A program made the translations under genes and the position numbers. Under the pieces are notes generated by a model. It was not told the DNA's origin, searched no databases, and worked only from the letters and a program-made list of their open reading frames with translations. Positions 11,616 through 25,200 of a stretch of 64,000 bases of DNA are shown here, piece by piece. The stretch spans positions 186,001 through 250,000 of the forward strand of contig JAUIRK010001047.1 of the NCBI GenBank assembly GCA_030549495.1, written 5' to 3'. Positions within the stretch are counted from its first letter, which is position 1. Each line of letters starts with the position of its first letter. This DNA comes from Nectonema munidae (lineage: Eukaryota; Nematomorpha; Nectonematoida; Nectonematidae).

Positions 11616-12465
11616 TTTGATTTTAGTTTTTCGAGAAAATTCAATTTTTTTCACAATTTCATTTTTTCCAAAATGTCAAACTTGAATTATTCCACACATT
11701 CTTGCACACTAATTTCGAAAACAAAGTCTGGAAATGAACTGAGCACCGCAATAGAAAAAATTATGAAATTTTCAGGCATACATCACTTCTAATTGAAGTT
11801 TTCCACATTTTTTCACATTAATGGTCAAAAAATTGTGTCAATTTTTGAAAAAAAAATTCAGACTAAACTAAAAAATTTGATTAACATTTTCACATCCTAA
11901 TTACGAAAACTGAGTCCAAAATGTAATCAAAATCAGCATAGTGATTTAGTATAAAAATATATTTTGTTGATGATATAAATAATTTTTAGTGGTCAACCAC
12001 AAATATGATTGACATTTTCACGCTCTAATTGAAAAAAATGTCCATAAAATAAAATCACGATGTTTCATATATTTTTTTTTAAATGTAGATAAATGTTTTG
12101 GAGGCAGTTTCTTACACGTAAACCGCAAATTTAATTGCCACTTTAGACATTTCCAAATCCCAATTGCTAAAACGGAGTTGAAAAATGAAATCAGTTTGAT
12201 CTATTTTGTATTAAAAATATACTGGAAAAATTTTCAGACGTAATCCATAAAATCGATTGCCACTTTCAGACATTTTGACAACCTGATTGTAAAAAATGAC
12301 TCATCAATTTAAATTGGCTTAGTTGATTCAGTATAAAAAATATTTTATTTAAATTTGGATAATATTCTTAGACAAAATTTTCAGCCTTGTTCCACAAATT
12401 TGATTGACACTTTCTGAATTTTTCACATCCTATAATTGTAAAAATTGCATACACAAATGAAATCA
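11615..12465. repeat. Diverged tandem array, unit about 120-150 bp
   Basis: Landmarks recur in the same order: (A)TTTGATTGACA, then TTTCACATCCTAATT, then AAAACTGAGTC, then AAATGAAATCAGCAT, then GATTTAGTATAAAAA and TTTTCAGACGTAA. The first landmark falls near 11877, 12008, 12130, 12252 and 12402. A lone unit lies at about 13640-13800, beyond the hAT MITE, and the same unit begins the long inverted arms (11450, and 7050 in reverse). It looks like an old satellite or the internal repeat of a transposon family. Confidence 0.6.
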
Positions 12466-12771
12466 GCATTATTCGGAGGTGGCTCGCTTGAGCAGTTGGC
12501 TCCCTTATTTTTCCCAATTTAATAATTAAAAAATAGGGAAATTATTTTTTATACATACTTTTTTGTTTTTTTTGTTAATTCAATATTATTTTGTAATAAA
12601 CAATAAAAGATTACACTTTTATATTTATTAATTGGATATAAAATAATCATTAATAAAAGACTGTCTCATTTTTTCACACCGATTTCTGTTGCCATATTTT
12701 CCAAGTCGTAACTTTGCTCAAATAAGATGCATTCCCATGAAATGAAGTTAATAAGCTAAAAATAAGAAGCG

Positions 12772-13076
12772 CAGGCCCGTAGCTAGGACTTTTCAATTGG
12801 GAGGGTTGGAAAAAATGGGGGGGGGGGGGGGGGGCTAAATATTTCACAAAAATTTTTTTGGTACTTATGGGTTGTCTGTCCCCCATTCAAAAATAATTTT
12901 TTAGTAAATTACTGAAAAAAATTTTAAAGTGAGAGGGAGATAACTAATAAGTACCAAATTTTTATATATAGTCTAAAAATAAACCATTTTTTGAACCCTT
13001 TATTGATATCGAAATATATTAGATTGGGGGGAGGGGGGGGCTTAGCCACGTCCTGCCCTCGCTGGCTACGCGCCTG
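12772..13076. mobile_element. hAT-type MITE, 305 bp
   Basis: Its ends are CAGGCCCGTAGCTAG on the left and CAGGCGCGTAGCCAG in reverse complement on the right, typical of hAT termini. The exact 8-bp repeat AAGAAGCG flanks both sides (12764-12771 and 13077-13084). It contains an 18-base G run (12817-12834) and a second G-rich tract near 13026-13040, and no transposase. Both ends are well preserved. Confidence 0.9.
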
Positions 13077-13084
13077 AAGAAGCG

Positions 13085-14820
13085 TCGTAGTTATTCGATT
13101 ATTTCAAATAAATAGTTTTGCAATTTTGAAGGGATTATTTAATTTCATTATCAAACGTTATATGTTATATAAAATACTTGAGGGAAAAAAGTTCAGAAAT
13201 CAATAAAAAATAACAAGTGACTTTTAAGCTTATACAATAAATTTCAATACAATTTAATAAAAAATCGTGGAATTAAAGCTTTATTTTTTCTAAAACAGTT
13301 TCAATATTACGTAATTTTATTAAAGAAAATGATTTGTTAAAACCCATTGCTAAATATTATTTTAATATGATAAAAATTAGTATTTGAGTGTAGACAAAAT
13401 ACCTGACTTGTTAAAACTATTTCAAAGGGTCTTGTTGAAATTACTTTCTCATATTTACCATGAGAATAATAAATGATAAGTTATGAGAGTAGTAATTTCA
13501 TATGTTAACTGGGGCTGTCCTTAAACTGAAAGTAGCTGGCGCTTGACTGCGCTAGCCAGGTGGCCAATGTTAAGCATATATAACATTCATTTGGGGATTA
13601 CAAAAAGTGGCGCTTTCAACAGGTTAGAATGTATTTTACTTAAAATTTGAATAATATTCTTGGATACAATTTTCACACGTAAATCACAAATTTGACTTTC
13701 ACTTTCACAAATTTTTGCACCCAAATTATGAAAACTGAGTCGAGAAATGAAGTCAGCATGGTCGATTTGAATAAATGTTTTCTTAAGCAATTTTATCATC
13801 AATCAAAATTTTGATTGACATTTGCTACAAAGTCATAATTGTGCATTCATAAGTGTTATGTCTTCCTATATATATATGATTATAAATTTTCGAAACACTA
13901 AGTTATAAGTTATAGGCATAATATAAAAATTTTGTTGAAAAAAAAATAGACATTTGGTTTTGATTGACAGTTTTTGACACGAGGAGGTCATTCAACAAAT
14001 CCCCACCTCCATAATATATTATAGAAAGTTATTCTTTTTTACTAAAAATATTTCTTTTTAATTTTAACTGTTAAATTAATTTTTTTAGTGAATTAAAAAA
14101 AGACTTAAAATGAAAAAGGACGAACTTAAAGTGAAAATGCTATATATAATAAATAATCTGTCATGCACTCATAAAAGAAACCGTGTAATATAACTTATTC
14201 ATCACATATGTGTAACTTTATATTTACACATGCGAAAAAGTAAGCATCTTTTCATTATATCTCGTTTGCGTTTGAGACACAACTTTATCACGGCAGTTTG
14301 TGATGAATATATAAAATAAAAAAGAAAAGAAAGTAAAAATATTTACAAATAGCTATAACTTTTCTTGAAGAGTATCAGTAAACTTACGGTACATTCTTAT
14401 ATCAAAACTAGATATGCGAAAGGATTATTTGTTTCTTATGACCATATATTATTTTATATATAAGGAAAATTTGTATCAAAAAGTTTGGGTAAATTTTGTA
14501 TAAAACTATTGTATGAAAAGCTGATAAAATTTTAGAATAAAATAGATGGCGTTAAATTGAAAAAAAAATTTATCATAGAACATTTTTATAGACTTTTTTA
14601 TAAAGAAAAAAACTTGTTTATTCATATGGAAATTCGTTTCCAAAAAAAAGCTGAGAATAAAAGTCGAATTTTTTTTAAAATGTCCTCTCGTGGCCCTATA
14701 CGGACATTGAAGGTAGTAAAAATATTGCGGCCATGCGAGGGTAAAGTGTAGTAGAAGAAGATGAGCTTACAGAAATATAAAATGACAGAGGATTAAAACT
14801 AAAACAGCAATCAATTAAAT
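13085..14820. other. No recognisable gene
   Basis: AT-rich DNA. It contains the lone satellite unit at about 13640-13800 and otherwise no recognised coding or repeat signal. The open frame at 14557-14751 is lysine-rich and matches no family. Confidence 0.4.
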
Positions 14821-15219
14821 TAAGTTCATTTTGGAAGTCGATCGATCAACAAAGATTATCCCGATATTTCATCAAAAGCTATTAAAACTCTTTTTTCTTT
14901 TTCGTCATCATATCTATGTGAAACTGGATTCTCTGCTTTTAACACTGAAAAGAGGTCTAAGAGTATGTTTGTCAACTATTCGACCCGAAAAAGGAGAACA
15001 TAATGAAAAAACAGCAAGCACACTTTTATTATTAATCATAGAAAAGTTCTATAACATATCAATTTTTGAATAAAGTTATTATCGTTTTCACTTTTGTTTT
15101 CTCGCTCTATCAAGGCAAACCCATTTTTTATATGAAAACTTTTTGTAACATGTCGGTGTGCCGTGTTCTTTTGATCTTCTCAAACTGTGTCGCAAAATTT
15201 AAAAGGTTGAAAACCGCTG
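14821..15219 (+). pseudogene. hAT transposase C-terminal relic with right terminus
   Basis: A + strand block reads YPDISSKAIKTLFSFSSSYL then CETGFSAFNTEKRS, the C-terminal core of ZBED5-like hAT transposases, close to the block at 9470-9560 but a separate copy. About 270 bp downstream the DNA ends in a hAT-type terminus: the reverse complement of 15205-15219 is CAGCGGTTTTCAACC. The 5' part of the gene is missing. The 8 bp after the terminus are GTCTTGGG; the matching left copy was not found. Confidence 0.65.
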
Positions 15220-15968
15220 GTCTTGGGTGTTGAGGCGCACGGCACAATTCGCTCCTAGACACTTTCTTTATCCCTGCCATTTTATCCTCAATACGAGAAA
15301 AAGATAATGGGTTTTCTTGCGTGTTTATCACATCAGGCAGGTGGCATCCACCCCTATTCTCCGCATTATCTCTCATACGCAGCATCACCAGTTTTACCAG
15401 TCTAGAGTTTTTGTGTTGTTTATTGGTCAAATATTTCAATTTGAAATTTCAAATATTTGAAATATGGCATTGAATTGCATGTAAATCGTACTTTATCTCC
15501 CATTCTTTCACTTGTGAATAAATTTTAATAAATTAGAGGCAAAATAGTTTTCACATATCATTTATTTACTACTATGCTCTGCATACACGAAGATGCCATA
15601 GATGCGTTTTGAATAAGTATATAATGAAGCGTTTCTCGCATTCAACCCACAATTCTGCATATACTACTAACAAGATGCTTGACTACCTGTACAGCAAGTA
15701 TACCTACCTACCTCTCTAAGTTCATGCATTTTACGCATTATGCATGCTGTATAATGTGATGTATGATATTGGTGTAGAAGCAGCAAACTTTTTCCATAAA
15801 AAATGAATGTGAGGCTAGATAGACAGTATTGCATTTTAGAAGATTGTAATTAATATTATTGTTTTTTTCTGCTTCAGGTATATTGACTTCGTACTTTGAG
15901 AACTAAGCCTATCCACAGGTAAAATTGTGTTGTATCCAATCTCCTATTTTTCTATCTCCTTCACTGCG
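15220..15968. other. ZIP gene upstream region with a GC-richer patch
   Basis: 15220-15420 is clearly less AT-rich than its surroundings and is open on the minus strand (15128-15439, 103 residues, partly over the hAT end). I do not recognise the protein. It could be transposon DNA or transcribed leader or promoter sequence of the ZIP gene that starts at 15969. No TATA box or initiator was identified with confidence. Confidence 0.35.
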
Positions 15969-16286
15969 ATGAAACTAAATTTGGCGCCTTTTTTGATTTA
16001 CCTACTCTTCAATAAGATTAATTTGACTTCTCCGTCTTTCAAAAGCTTTTACACAGAAGCTTTGCTGTCAAAAATTTCCACAAATGACAGCACGCCATTT
16101 GTTATAGACGCTCTTCAATTGGCTAATCTTTTGAATAAGTTTCAAGTTGGTAGAATTAGTGAACAAAGTTTTAAGCGTTTTTTGCAGTTCTTAACAAGCC
16201 AAAATTATGCCATTTCTAATCCCTTAGAAGATGCTTTTTTTGACGCTGATCAAGTTGAAAAATGTAGCTACCTTTTTTCCACCAAA
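15969..16286 (+). CDS. ZIP transporter exon 1
   Basis: It encodes the start codon, signal peptide and N-terminal ectodomain (106 residues), ending VEKCSYLFSTK at a GTAAGC donor in phase 0. The next exon enters in the same phase. Confidence 0.8.
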
Positions 16287-19200
16287 GTAAGCCTTTTAAT
16301 TATATAAATACGTATATACTCGCGTATAAGAAAGACTTGGTGTAATTATGGAACAAAATTGGAGAATTTAACTCTAACAAACCAAATTTAGGAGAAAATC
16401 CATCATTTTGATTGATTGAAAGAGAGAACCACACCAACCAACATTCAAACAATTTATGCGAATCCCGCATGATCTTAAAAACATTTGTCTAGTCTGTTGT
16501 TCTTCTGTGATCGTATCCTTCTTCTGGATCTTCTTGTCTGATAAATCAGTTTGATCCAACCACAACTTGTCATCTCTTACCATTATATTGGACATCCTGG
16601 TCTTTTTGACTGACTTTAATACGATATCAGGGACAATCATGTTGTGGGATTATCGGTCCGTTTGAAGTTTTCTACGCTGGGCATCCACTCCGATTTTCAC
16701 CTTAAATATTTTCTAAACGCCATTCATAACAATCAATATACTCTTTCTATAGACCGTTTTTTCAATCTAGGACTCTGTTATTTTACTATTTTTGTTTTAA
16801 AAAATAATTTCTAAGCTCTACAATTAATTATGTCATTCAATTTTCTTGGGCACATATGCTTACACTGAGATTGTGATTACGAGATTATTAAAAATAAACA
16901 TGTTATTATTGGTGCGATGAGAAAAAGGCCTTAATTAAAGCTATCAAAGAAAGTTTTTAATAATTTTTTTGAGACATAATTCAATTAAAATCGTACACAC
17001 ACCATTATAATGGTACTCACAAAGATACTTTATTCCAAAACAAGGTTTTTTCGTCATTGCATTTGTCCTTATATAATAACGAGGCTGAAAATTTCCGTTT
17101 CAGAATTTTCCGATTTTTAATTTATCCAAAATTTTTATAAGTATTTTTTTATGATACCACATTGGCATCTTCTCTGTAAATTTTTAAGAAGTATAAAACT
17201 TGTGTTTGCTTAGATTAGCAATTATGATATCCGCATCCGCTAGGATGTTAAATTTGATGTTCGCTTCCTCGGATACAAAAATTTCACATCCGATACATCT
17301 CTAGTATGTATATATATGTGGTGTAATTTTGTTTTAAACGTTTTTCTCATTACCTTAAAAATTATTTCAGTTATTAATCTCTAATGTTAGAGACGAATAT
17401 CGTTTTGGTGAATTTTCCACCAAATTATTATAGATATCAAATGGTTATGTATAATATGCTTTTTTATTTTGAGGTCAATGACCGTATATATTGATTTTTT
17501 CAAAAACATTACCATATTATTCAATGTGAAATTAGCCATCATTTATTGGAGCATTAATAGAGTGTTAGCTCAAAAAATTTATAGTCATGGTTTAGTTAGA
17601 TAGCATTATAAAGCGTTTAGTAGTTTTGAGCGATGTACCGAGTGGATCTGTGATTTCATTGATTGCAATTTTACATCTTATACCTAAACTAACTTCTAAA
17701 TAATTCTAAGACCACATCCAGAAGAAAGTGTTCAGACAAAATTTGTAAGTTAAGGGCTACAAGAAAATCTTCATTCCCAAATTTTATGAGAAAAATGTTT
17801 AAAAAAAATTTTTTGTTGTAATAATAATACTTTATATCAATTTTTATTATATTAGTTAAGCAAGCATAGAAAAATTCGCTATATCTCAATAAATTATTTT
17901 AATAGGTTTTTAGCCATTTCATGAAAAAAAGTAAAAAAAATACTTTCAAAAACAGAGATGAAAATAGAAAAAAACTATACCAGATCAAAACAAAAAGCTT
18001 CAACTAAAAAAGGGTATATTTTTTCAATAAAAATGATTAAATAATTCGTATAGATAGTACTTATATGTAGATAGCGTTTTCACTTATTTTACTTTTTTTG
18101 AAAAGCGTAAATATTTAAGCAATGCTCTAATTTTGTAGCTTTTTTACCGAAATTAAATCTACATGTTATTTTGTTATATATTTTTATGTAGCTAACTTGC
18201 TTCAATGATAATTCGGTACTCCACGTTCCCATGTGCGAATGCTCTTATTTGTTCTTCCACGTGTTGTACGCCGCAAAGTCTGTGCTGCATATAATTGTGT
18301 TTGCAATTGTTTAAGTGCAATTTCAAAGATACTCTTCTCTGTTGGCTCAACTCCTCAAAGGGCATAAGTATTACGGAAGATAAATTAATGCAAATGACTC
18401 CATTTTTCCTATATACTCTCCTTGATGGGAATTGTGAGGAATATGATACTTCCACATCCCATGACAAATCTAACGAAGTATCAAGAAACTTTTTACATCA
18501 TAATCGTTCACAAAGAAACTCTAAAGCAAAATCAAAAGATACTTCTTTTTGCTCCAGGGGTTTATTTTTTAATGCATATCTTGTTCATAATAATTGCGTG
18601 TTTTTATAGAGAATTTTAGTAAATTGAAAATTTTATTTTTACTCATGAGTAACAAGCTGAGTAAAATATTTTCATCGTTTTATTTGAGTATATCTCTATG
18701 TTTCTAAAAGTTTCCATGTATTTTCTCTATGGTCAATGGATGTTTTGACCGGGCATGTCATTTTTTACAATAGACGATATGCATAAATTTTATATCACCT
18801 TTACTTATGGTTATCTAATGTTTCTGGCATTCTCATTTTGTGATATTAATGATGTAATGGAATTATAGGACTACATAGAGATTTTTCAATGAAATGATTC
18901 TCTTATCAACTTATTATGTGAGTTAAATAAGAGTAGCCGAAAAAATCCTCCAAAAATAAAGCTTTAACTTGAGTAGAAGTAGTGACATCCAACAACTACA
19001 CAAAATAACTACAAATTACACAAGAAATAGCAGAAAGAATACAAAATTTATTCAAAAAAACTAGAAATTATAAATTTAATCAATGCTGAATTAAAAACTT
19101 AAAAGCTAAGATTGAAAGCTATTCCTTTTAAAAAGTCTAAAATTGATCGATTTTCGATGTCTTCCATGATAGTTTTGATGCGAAGAGCTGACTTCTTGTG

Positions 19201-22200
19201 CTTCTTTTTTTTGTTTCATTTGATGATGACCAGCAAGGACTTGTGTCACATACACTTCGCATGCTCTTCGCATTTTTAAGAAAAAGTCGGCTTGTTTTAA
19301 GGAAAGTCAGTTTTCTATTCTCATAACAACACGAGCATGTGTATGCTCATTCACTTTACTCACTAGTTCGTTGTCTTTTATTTTGGCTTTGAAATAGTTT
19401 CCTCAACGTCGCAGTTCACACTCATACGACATCACTTCATTAGCTGATTCCTTTTGTTGCGAGTACACATGGCCTTCAAAGACTATTTTTATTCCACCTT
19501 CGTTAGATTTAATGAATTCCACGTGGCTCCAATTTTAAAAACTAAATTTCAAGAAAAAATAATGAGATGTGATGATGCACACGCTATTCGAATCACACAT
19601 CTGTATCTTTCTGTCAAAGAATGGTGAGATATAGTGAAGAAGCACACGCTTTGCAAATTACACACATGTTGTCTCTCTTTTGACCGATTTCTTTTTGCTA
19701 TTTTGATTGAATTTTTTATTCAAGTCGACAAAAATGGAGAATATAAAAAGACAATGAATATTTCCTTTGATCAATTATTTGTTAAATTAGAATCAAATTT
19801 TAAAAAATTAATTTGCCCTCTGTAATTAAAGTTCAGCGACGGAATTGAGTAATATCCTAAAATTTTGGAAGGGGCTTTTTTCTCAAAAATAATTTTTTCT
19901 AGGGAATATTTTTTGGAGGTATTTTTTCCTAGAATCTAATATAAGCTTGGAGTTCTTCAAGATGAATTGTTTGATATTAGGTTTATGTTTTTCAATTTTT
20001 TAGGAAGTATGACTTTATTATCATAAATAGATTTCACTAGACAAACTTGTGACGTGTAATTTAACCAGAACACCGTTAGTTTTAAAGCAACTTCATTGTA
20101 GTTTAGATTACTCTAATCAGGTTCCAGATATTTCATAATAGGATGCCATTAACCAAGCGTATTATTGAACTAAGTAAGATTTATAACTAAAAATTGTTGT
20201 GATTTTTGATTTTGACTAGATCAGTAATTGCAGTGTTCTCTATAGAGAAACGAAGAATATAAGGAAGCAAATTTTTCAACAACGTTGTGATGTTTCACAT
20301 TATTTCTAGCCGGCAGACATATTAAGAGATGAAGAAAAAAGTCTAATAGATTTGTTAATTTATCATCAGTGATATATAAGTTCAGACGTTTTAATGTTTG
20401 CAATGAGGTCTTGATATGACATCAGTGATTAATTAGATTAAACTAAAGCTTTTTCTATCATGGATATAAACACGTTTTAACAATATGTTACAACATTTTT
20501 TTTTAGCTTGGATATACGCCATATGTGCTGCCTTGATCATATCCGTTGCTGGAATCGTATGTGTTTCAATATTACCCCACTTATACTTCATAAATCAAAA
20601 TGTGCTCCTGCAATACTTGATCGCTTTAGCTATTGGCACGTTATCTGGAGATGCTTTGCTCCATCTTTTACCTCACGTATAATTCCTTCTTTTATAAATG
20701 GTATTTCAAGGGATCTTTTATCAGCACATATGCTTCTAAAAACAAGGCTTTTAAAGTGGGAAGATAAAAAGTGCCTCTCCAACTACAAATATTTGCACCA
20801 GTCCAATTGACTTTAATTCGCACCTTTGGTGTAGATTTTGTGAACAAATAGCGGACCAAGATATAAAATGGATGCACGGATGAGGGTTACTAGTAACACC
20901 CCTTAGACCACACTGTTTCAAAGAAATGCTCTCATATTTATAAAATACCTTTTAATGGCACAGGCGTTCTCAACGAGGTCGGTTCAACCCATAGGGGTCT
21001 ACAGAAAAAGATAGGCAGCCCAGAGAGAATTTGAAAGAAAGAGTTTGTTGGTGCATTCTTATTTGGGTGTCGTGGTGTTAATTTACTTCACATCATGTTA
21101 GTGTTGTTCGTGAATGATTAAAGGCCTCGTTTTCATTAGAAATTTTATTGTGACTGCAATGTATTAAGCTCACATGATGGATTTGCTCGTTTTTGAAATA
21201 CAATCAGTCCAGTCCATAAAGGAGGACTTTGCCTCTTTTGGGATTTATTTTTCCCTCTGAAATATATAAATGTATACACTTTCTTATAGTCCCAACGTCG
21301 TCGTTGTCGTTTTTAGCAGCACCCATCTACTGGGAATTTGCTTCACTTTGAGATATGACTCTCCATTGATTCCTGTCATTTGTCAGTGTTATCAAGTGGA
21401 AGACATAGCATAAAGTGTCTATGGCTAAATCACACAAAGAAGAGCCCGCCCTAAAGGTACCAGAGCTCCTTCCCATTAAAATCAGTTTTGCTGAATACAA
21501 TTAACAAACTATTTTAATTAAATAGCCTGAAATGTGACGCCTCTCTCACAGCCAGAAATATCTCTCTACACTAGAAAGGCAGAGTGGTCAAAATGACCAC
21601 CTTTTTGAGTTCGTAGAAAAATACAACAGACATATGGCAGTGAAATCATATCAGATTTCCCTGCTTTTATTGGTCTTGTTGATTGATTAATGCTGCTTTT
21701 CTTTCTCTCTGCACAGCATGATACGAAGCGGTCATTTTGACAATACATATTTTGATTGAGACTATCGATGCATTCCCATTTTTTACAAATATTTAGCTAT
21801 ATTACTTTAATGTATTCATCAAGGTCTAACTGTTTCATTTGCTTTGTTTTTCATTCAAAATATTGAATAAGAGAACTTTGGATCCGACTTTTTATCAAAC
21901 GAAAGTGATAATGAAAGAAACCAAGATTTAAAAAGTTTTAGTCAGTCTGAAAGTTCTGATGATTCTACAGAAGATGATGAAATGAACTCCCAGAGATTTG
22001 ACGCTTTGATGGGTAGGGATGAAACAGTCTGGTCTGAAACAAGGACGAACACAACAACAAAATATTTTCAAGGCGAAGAATGGTCCAACTAACTTTTCTG
22101 ACCGTTATATAGACAATACTTGTCTTTCAGCATTTCGTTGCATTATCTCTGGAAGAATAATTCGTCATGTTCACTCACAAGTGTACGAATCATGAAGCCG

Positions 22201-25200
22201 CAAAATTTGAAAAAGACTGAAATCGTGACTTGCATAAGATCGATAAATTCGTAGCCTTACGTGGTGTTTTGGGAGGTAAAAATTTTCCTCTCAAATCTAT
22301 TTAGTTCAAAAAATGGGGTGTTAAGTTTTTCAAACAAACCATGTCACGTGATCGATTTTAAAAAATCATGAGATATTTCTAGATTTAATATAAAAAATGA
22401 ACGGAACAAGAGACTGCAAAACGATCATTTGCTCTTTTTTCGACATATGGAATATGTTCATGGAAAACAGTACCAAATGTTATAAGACTGACTCTAATTT
22501 AACCGTTGACATAGCTTTTTCCGACTAAAGCAAGATGTCCTTTTATTCTATATCTTCCAAGTAAACCCGATAAATTTGGTATAAAATTTTGGTTACTTGT
22601 AGAGGTCACTTCAAAGTATCTATATGGGGGTTTTCCTTATTTAGAAATAAATAAAGACAAATAATATTCAACTTGGGAATTATGTGGTGGGTAGACTTAT
22701 AGAGCACAGTCACCTTTATAATATAACCTGTAATAATTTTTTCACGTCAAAAATGTTATGCCAAAGTTTGTTAGAGACAAGAACTACTTTGGTTGGTACA
22801 TTCAAACTAAATAAGAAACCCAAAAATTTTAAGAGAAATAGAAGTATACCAAAGTTTTCTTCAAAAGTTTTTTATTGTAAAGAAAAGATTTCTCCGATAG
22901 CATAGGAAGCTAAGAAAAATAAATTGGTTCTCATAAAGTAAGCCCCTTGCACACTAAAGCTGAACAGATATCTAATGATAATAAAAAAACCAGAAACCAT
23001 TTTATTTTACAATGCTACAAAATATGGAGTTGATACGATTTAACAAATGACAAAGTTGTATTGGATTTTATACAAAAAAGTCAATGACTCTTCTTTATTT
23101 TAAAACTTGTTGAAGAACTGGTTGAGAACAGTTCGAAAAGTTCTGACATTAGCTTTGATGATACAATTAATATTGACCCAACTCCAATTTCTTCTATCAG
23201 AAAACTTTACAAAAATAAAACTACTGAAAGGTGTAAAAATGTAAAAAACTAGCCTGCGGAAATGCGTTATTAAAAAGTATGTTATATATAAAAAGTGGCA
23301 TGCCAATTGAAAATTATTTTTATACTGACTTGAATTTGCGATGTAATAAATAAAATTTTTAGTTTAATTTTGTTCTAATATAAACTATATCAAATTTTGA
23401 CCACTTCATTTTAAAAAAAGTGGTCATTTGGACCCATTTGTCTTTATATTTATATTTATATCTTCGTCTTTCTAGTGTTAATATTCACCTAAGAAAGTAT
23501 GTTTGACTGCTATATATTAAAATAAATTATATACACAGTACATCCTTTATAACGGGGTTGGCAGGATCCAAGCGACGAGCCCGCGTCATAAGGGATCTAC
23601 TGGAACACGTGTTATTAAAAAATAGGAACCAAGACTCCTCTAGCGTTATAATGAATCCACTGTGTGCATGTAAACACTAAAACTAGTCAATAAGAAAAGA
23701 AACTAACTAGTGATTAGTGTCTTTTGGAATTTTTTATTTTAACAACTAGAAACACGCCTTGCTCTGCACGATTAAAAAGACGTAAATCAACGTTGAGAAA
23801 GCATGCAATAGACTATAGAGTAGGGGTCGGGATTCGGGAACCTATGGCTCGCGAGCCAGACATGGCTCTATTGATGACTGCATCTGGCTCTCAAATAAAT
23901 TAGGTGGCATTCAGGATAAAGGGATGTATTGCGATAATGCATATCCTTCTTGCCAATTCTACACTCTCTTAATTTCGTCATCATTACGAATCACGACGAC
24001 ACAAATAAAGCTGATGATGATGATGCAGACTTTGCTTATTAATAAATAACTTCGATAAAACAATCTTGTTTAAAATAAATTCAAAGTCTTATTATACTAT
24101 AAAATTGTTGGTCTTCTTTTTCCATTTAATTGTAATCAGTATTTAAAATATGTATGGCTCTCAGAGGATTAGATTTTAAAATATGTCTTTTTTGGGCTCT
24201 TTTAGTCAAAAAGGTTCCCGGCCCCTGTTATAGAGTATCCTTTTTTCCACAATAAAGAAAATGATTTGAAATTTTCAAAAATTAATATAAAATGTTATAA
24301 TGTAAAATGTAATCAGAAAAGCGATTATTTGTTACGCAACATTTATCCCCCTTTTTCCACTTTTTTCTTAAATTCTGTTTTTCCCCAATTTCGATGTTTG
24401 ATTAGATACTACTGAAATTAATTTTAATATCACGAGTTTCACATTAATTCATACGGTTTCTTCAAAATTTTGATCAATATACTATATCAATTTTCCACCA
24501 TACATACACACAATACGTGAAAAAGAATAAAACTCTCTTAGCCATTCTCGAATAGGGAGTAGAGAATTTTAGCTTTTTTTTATATTGAAAATTCATAATT
24601 ACCGCTTTTTATATCTCATTTGAACCCAATCATCGAATTTAAAATCCAATGAATTTCCCATTTTTCTCAGCCAATTTAATTCAACTCAGAGAACAAAAAA
24701 AGATTAAATTTAAAAGCATTAAAGAAAAAATTATTTGTAATATAGTGTAGTACCTAAGAATTAAAAAACGCACCCTCTCACACTTTTGAGAACCAATTAA
24801 AGCTTTAAATAAAAAAAAGTCACTTTCACCAATACATCTTACCAGATTGACAATTAGAATGGTTGACACAATTACTCAAAACTAGAGATGTATCGGATGT
24901 GAATTTTTTTACATCCGCGTATATTAGATTTGACATCCTTGCAGATATATCCTAAATATCCTAAATATATTCCTATGTGGATGGGGATATAAAATATTTT
25001 TTAAAAAATTATATGTTTTATATTTTACAGTATCTTACTATTTTAATCACTTTTTTACATTTTTACTGTTTTTTTAACCCACCAATTAAAAAAACCTAAA
25101 TCAGAATAATTAGAAAATTTTATTTAAAACAATCATAATTAATTATCGGTAAAAAAATTTTAAGAAAACAGTTTTTCTACTTTTTCCCCTTGTAATCTCT

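Noticed and set aside
18192-18467. Minus-strand frame over ZIP exon 2
   Set aside because: The + strand has the conserved ZIP ectodomain pattern in a spliceable frame; the minus frame has no family match.
20961-20980. Lone hAT-like terminus CAGGCGTTCTCAACG
   Set aside because: No partner end and no target duplication; could be chance.
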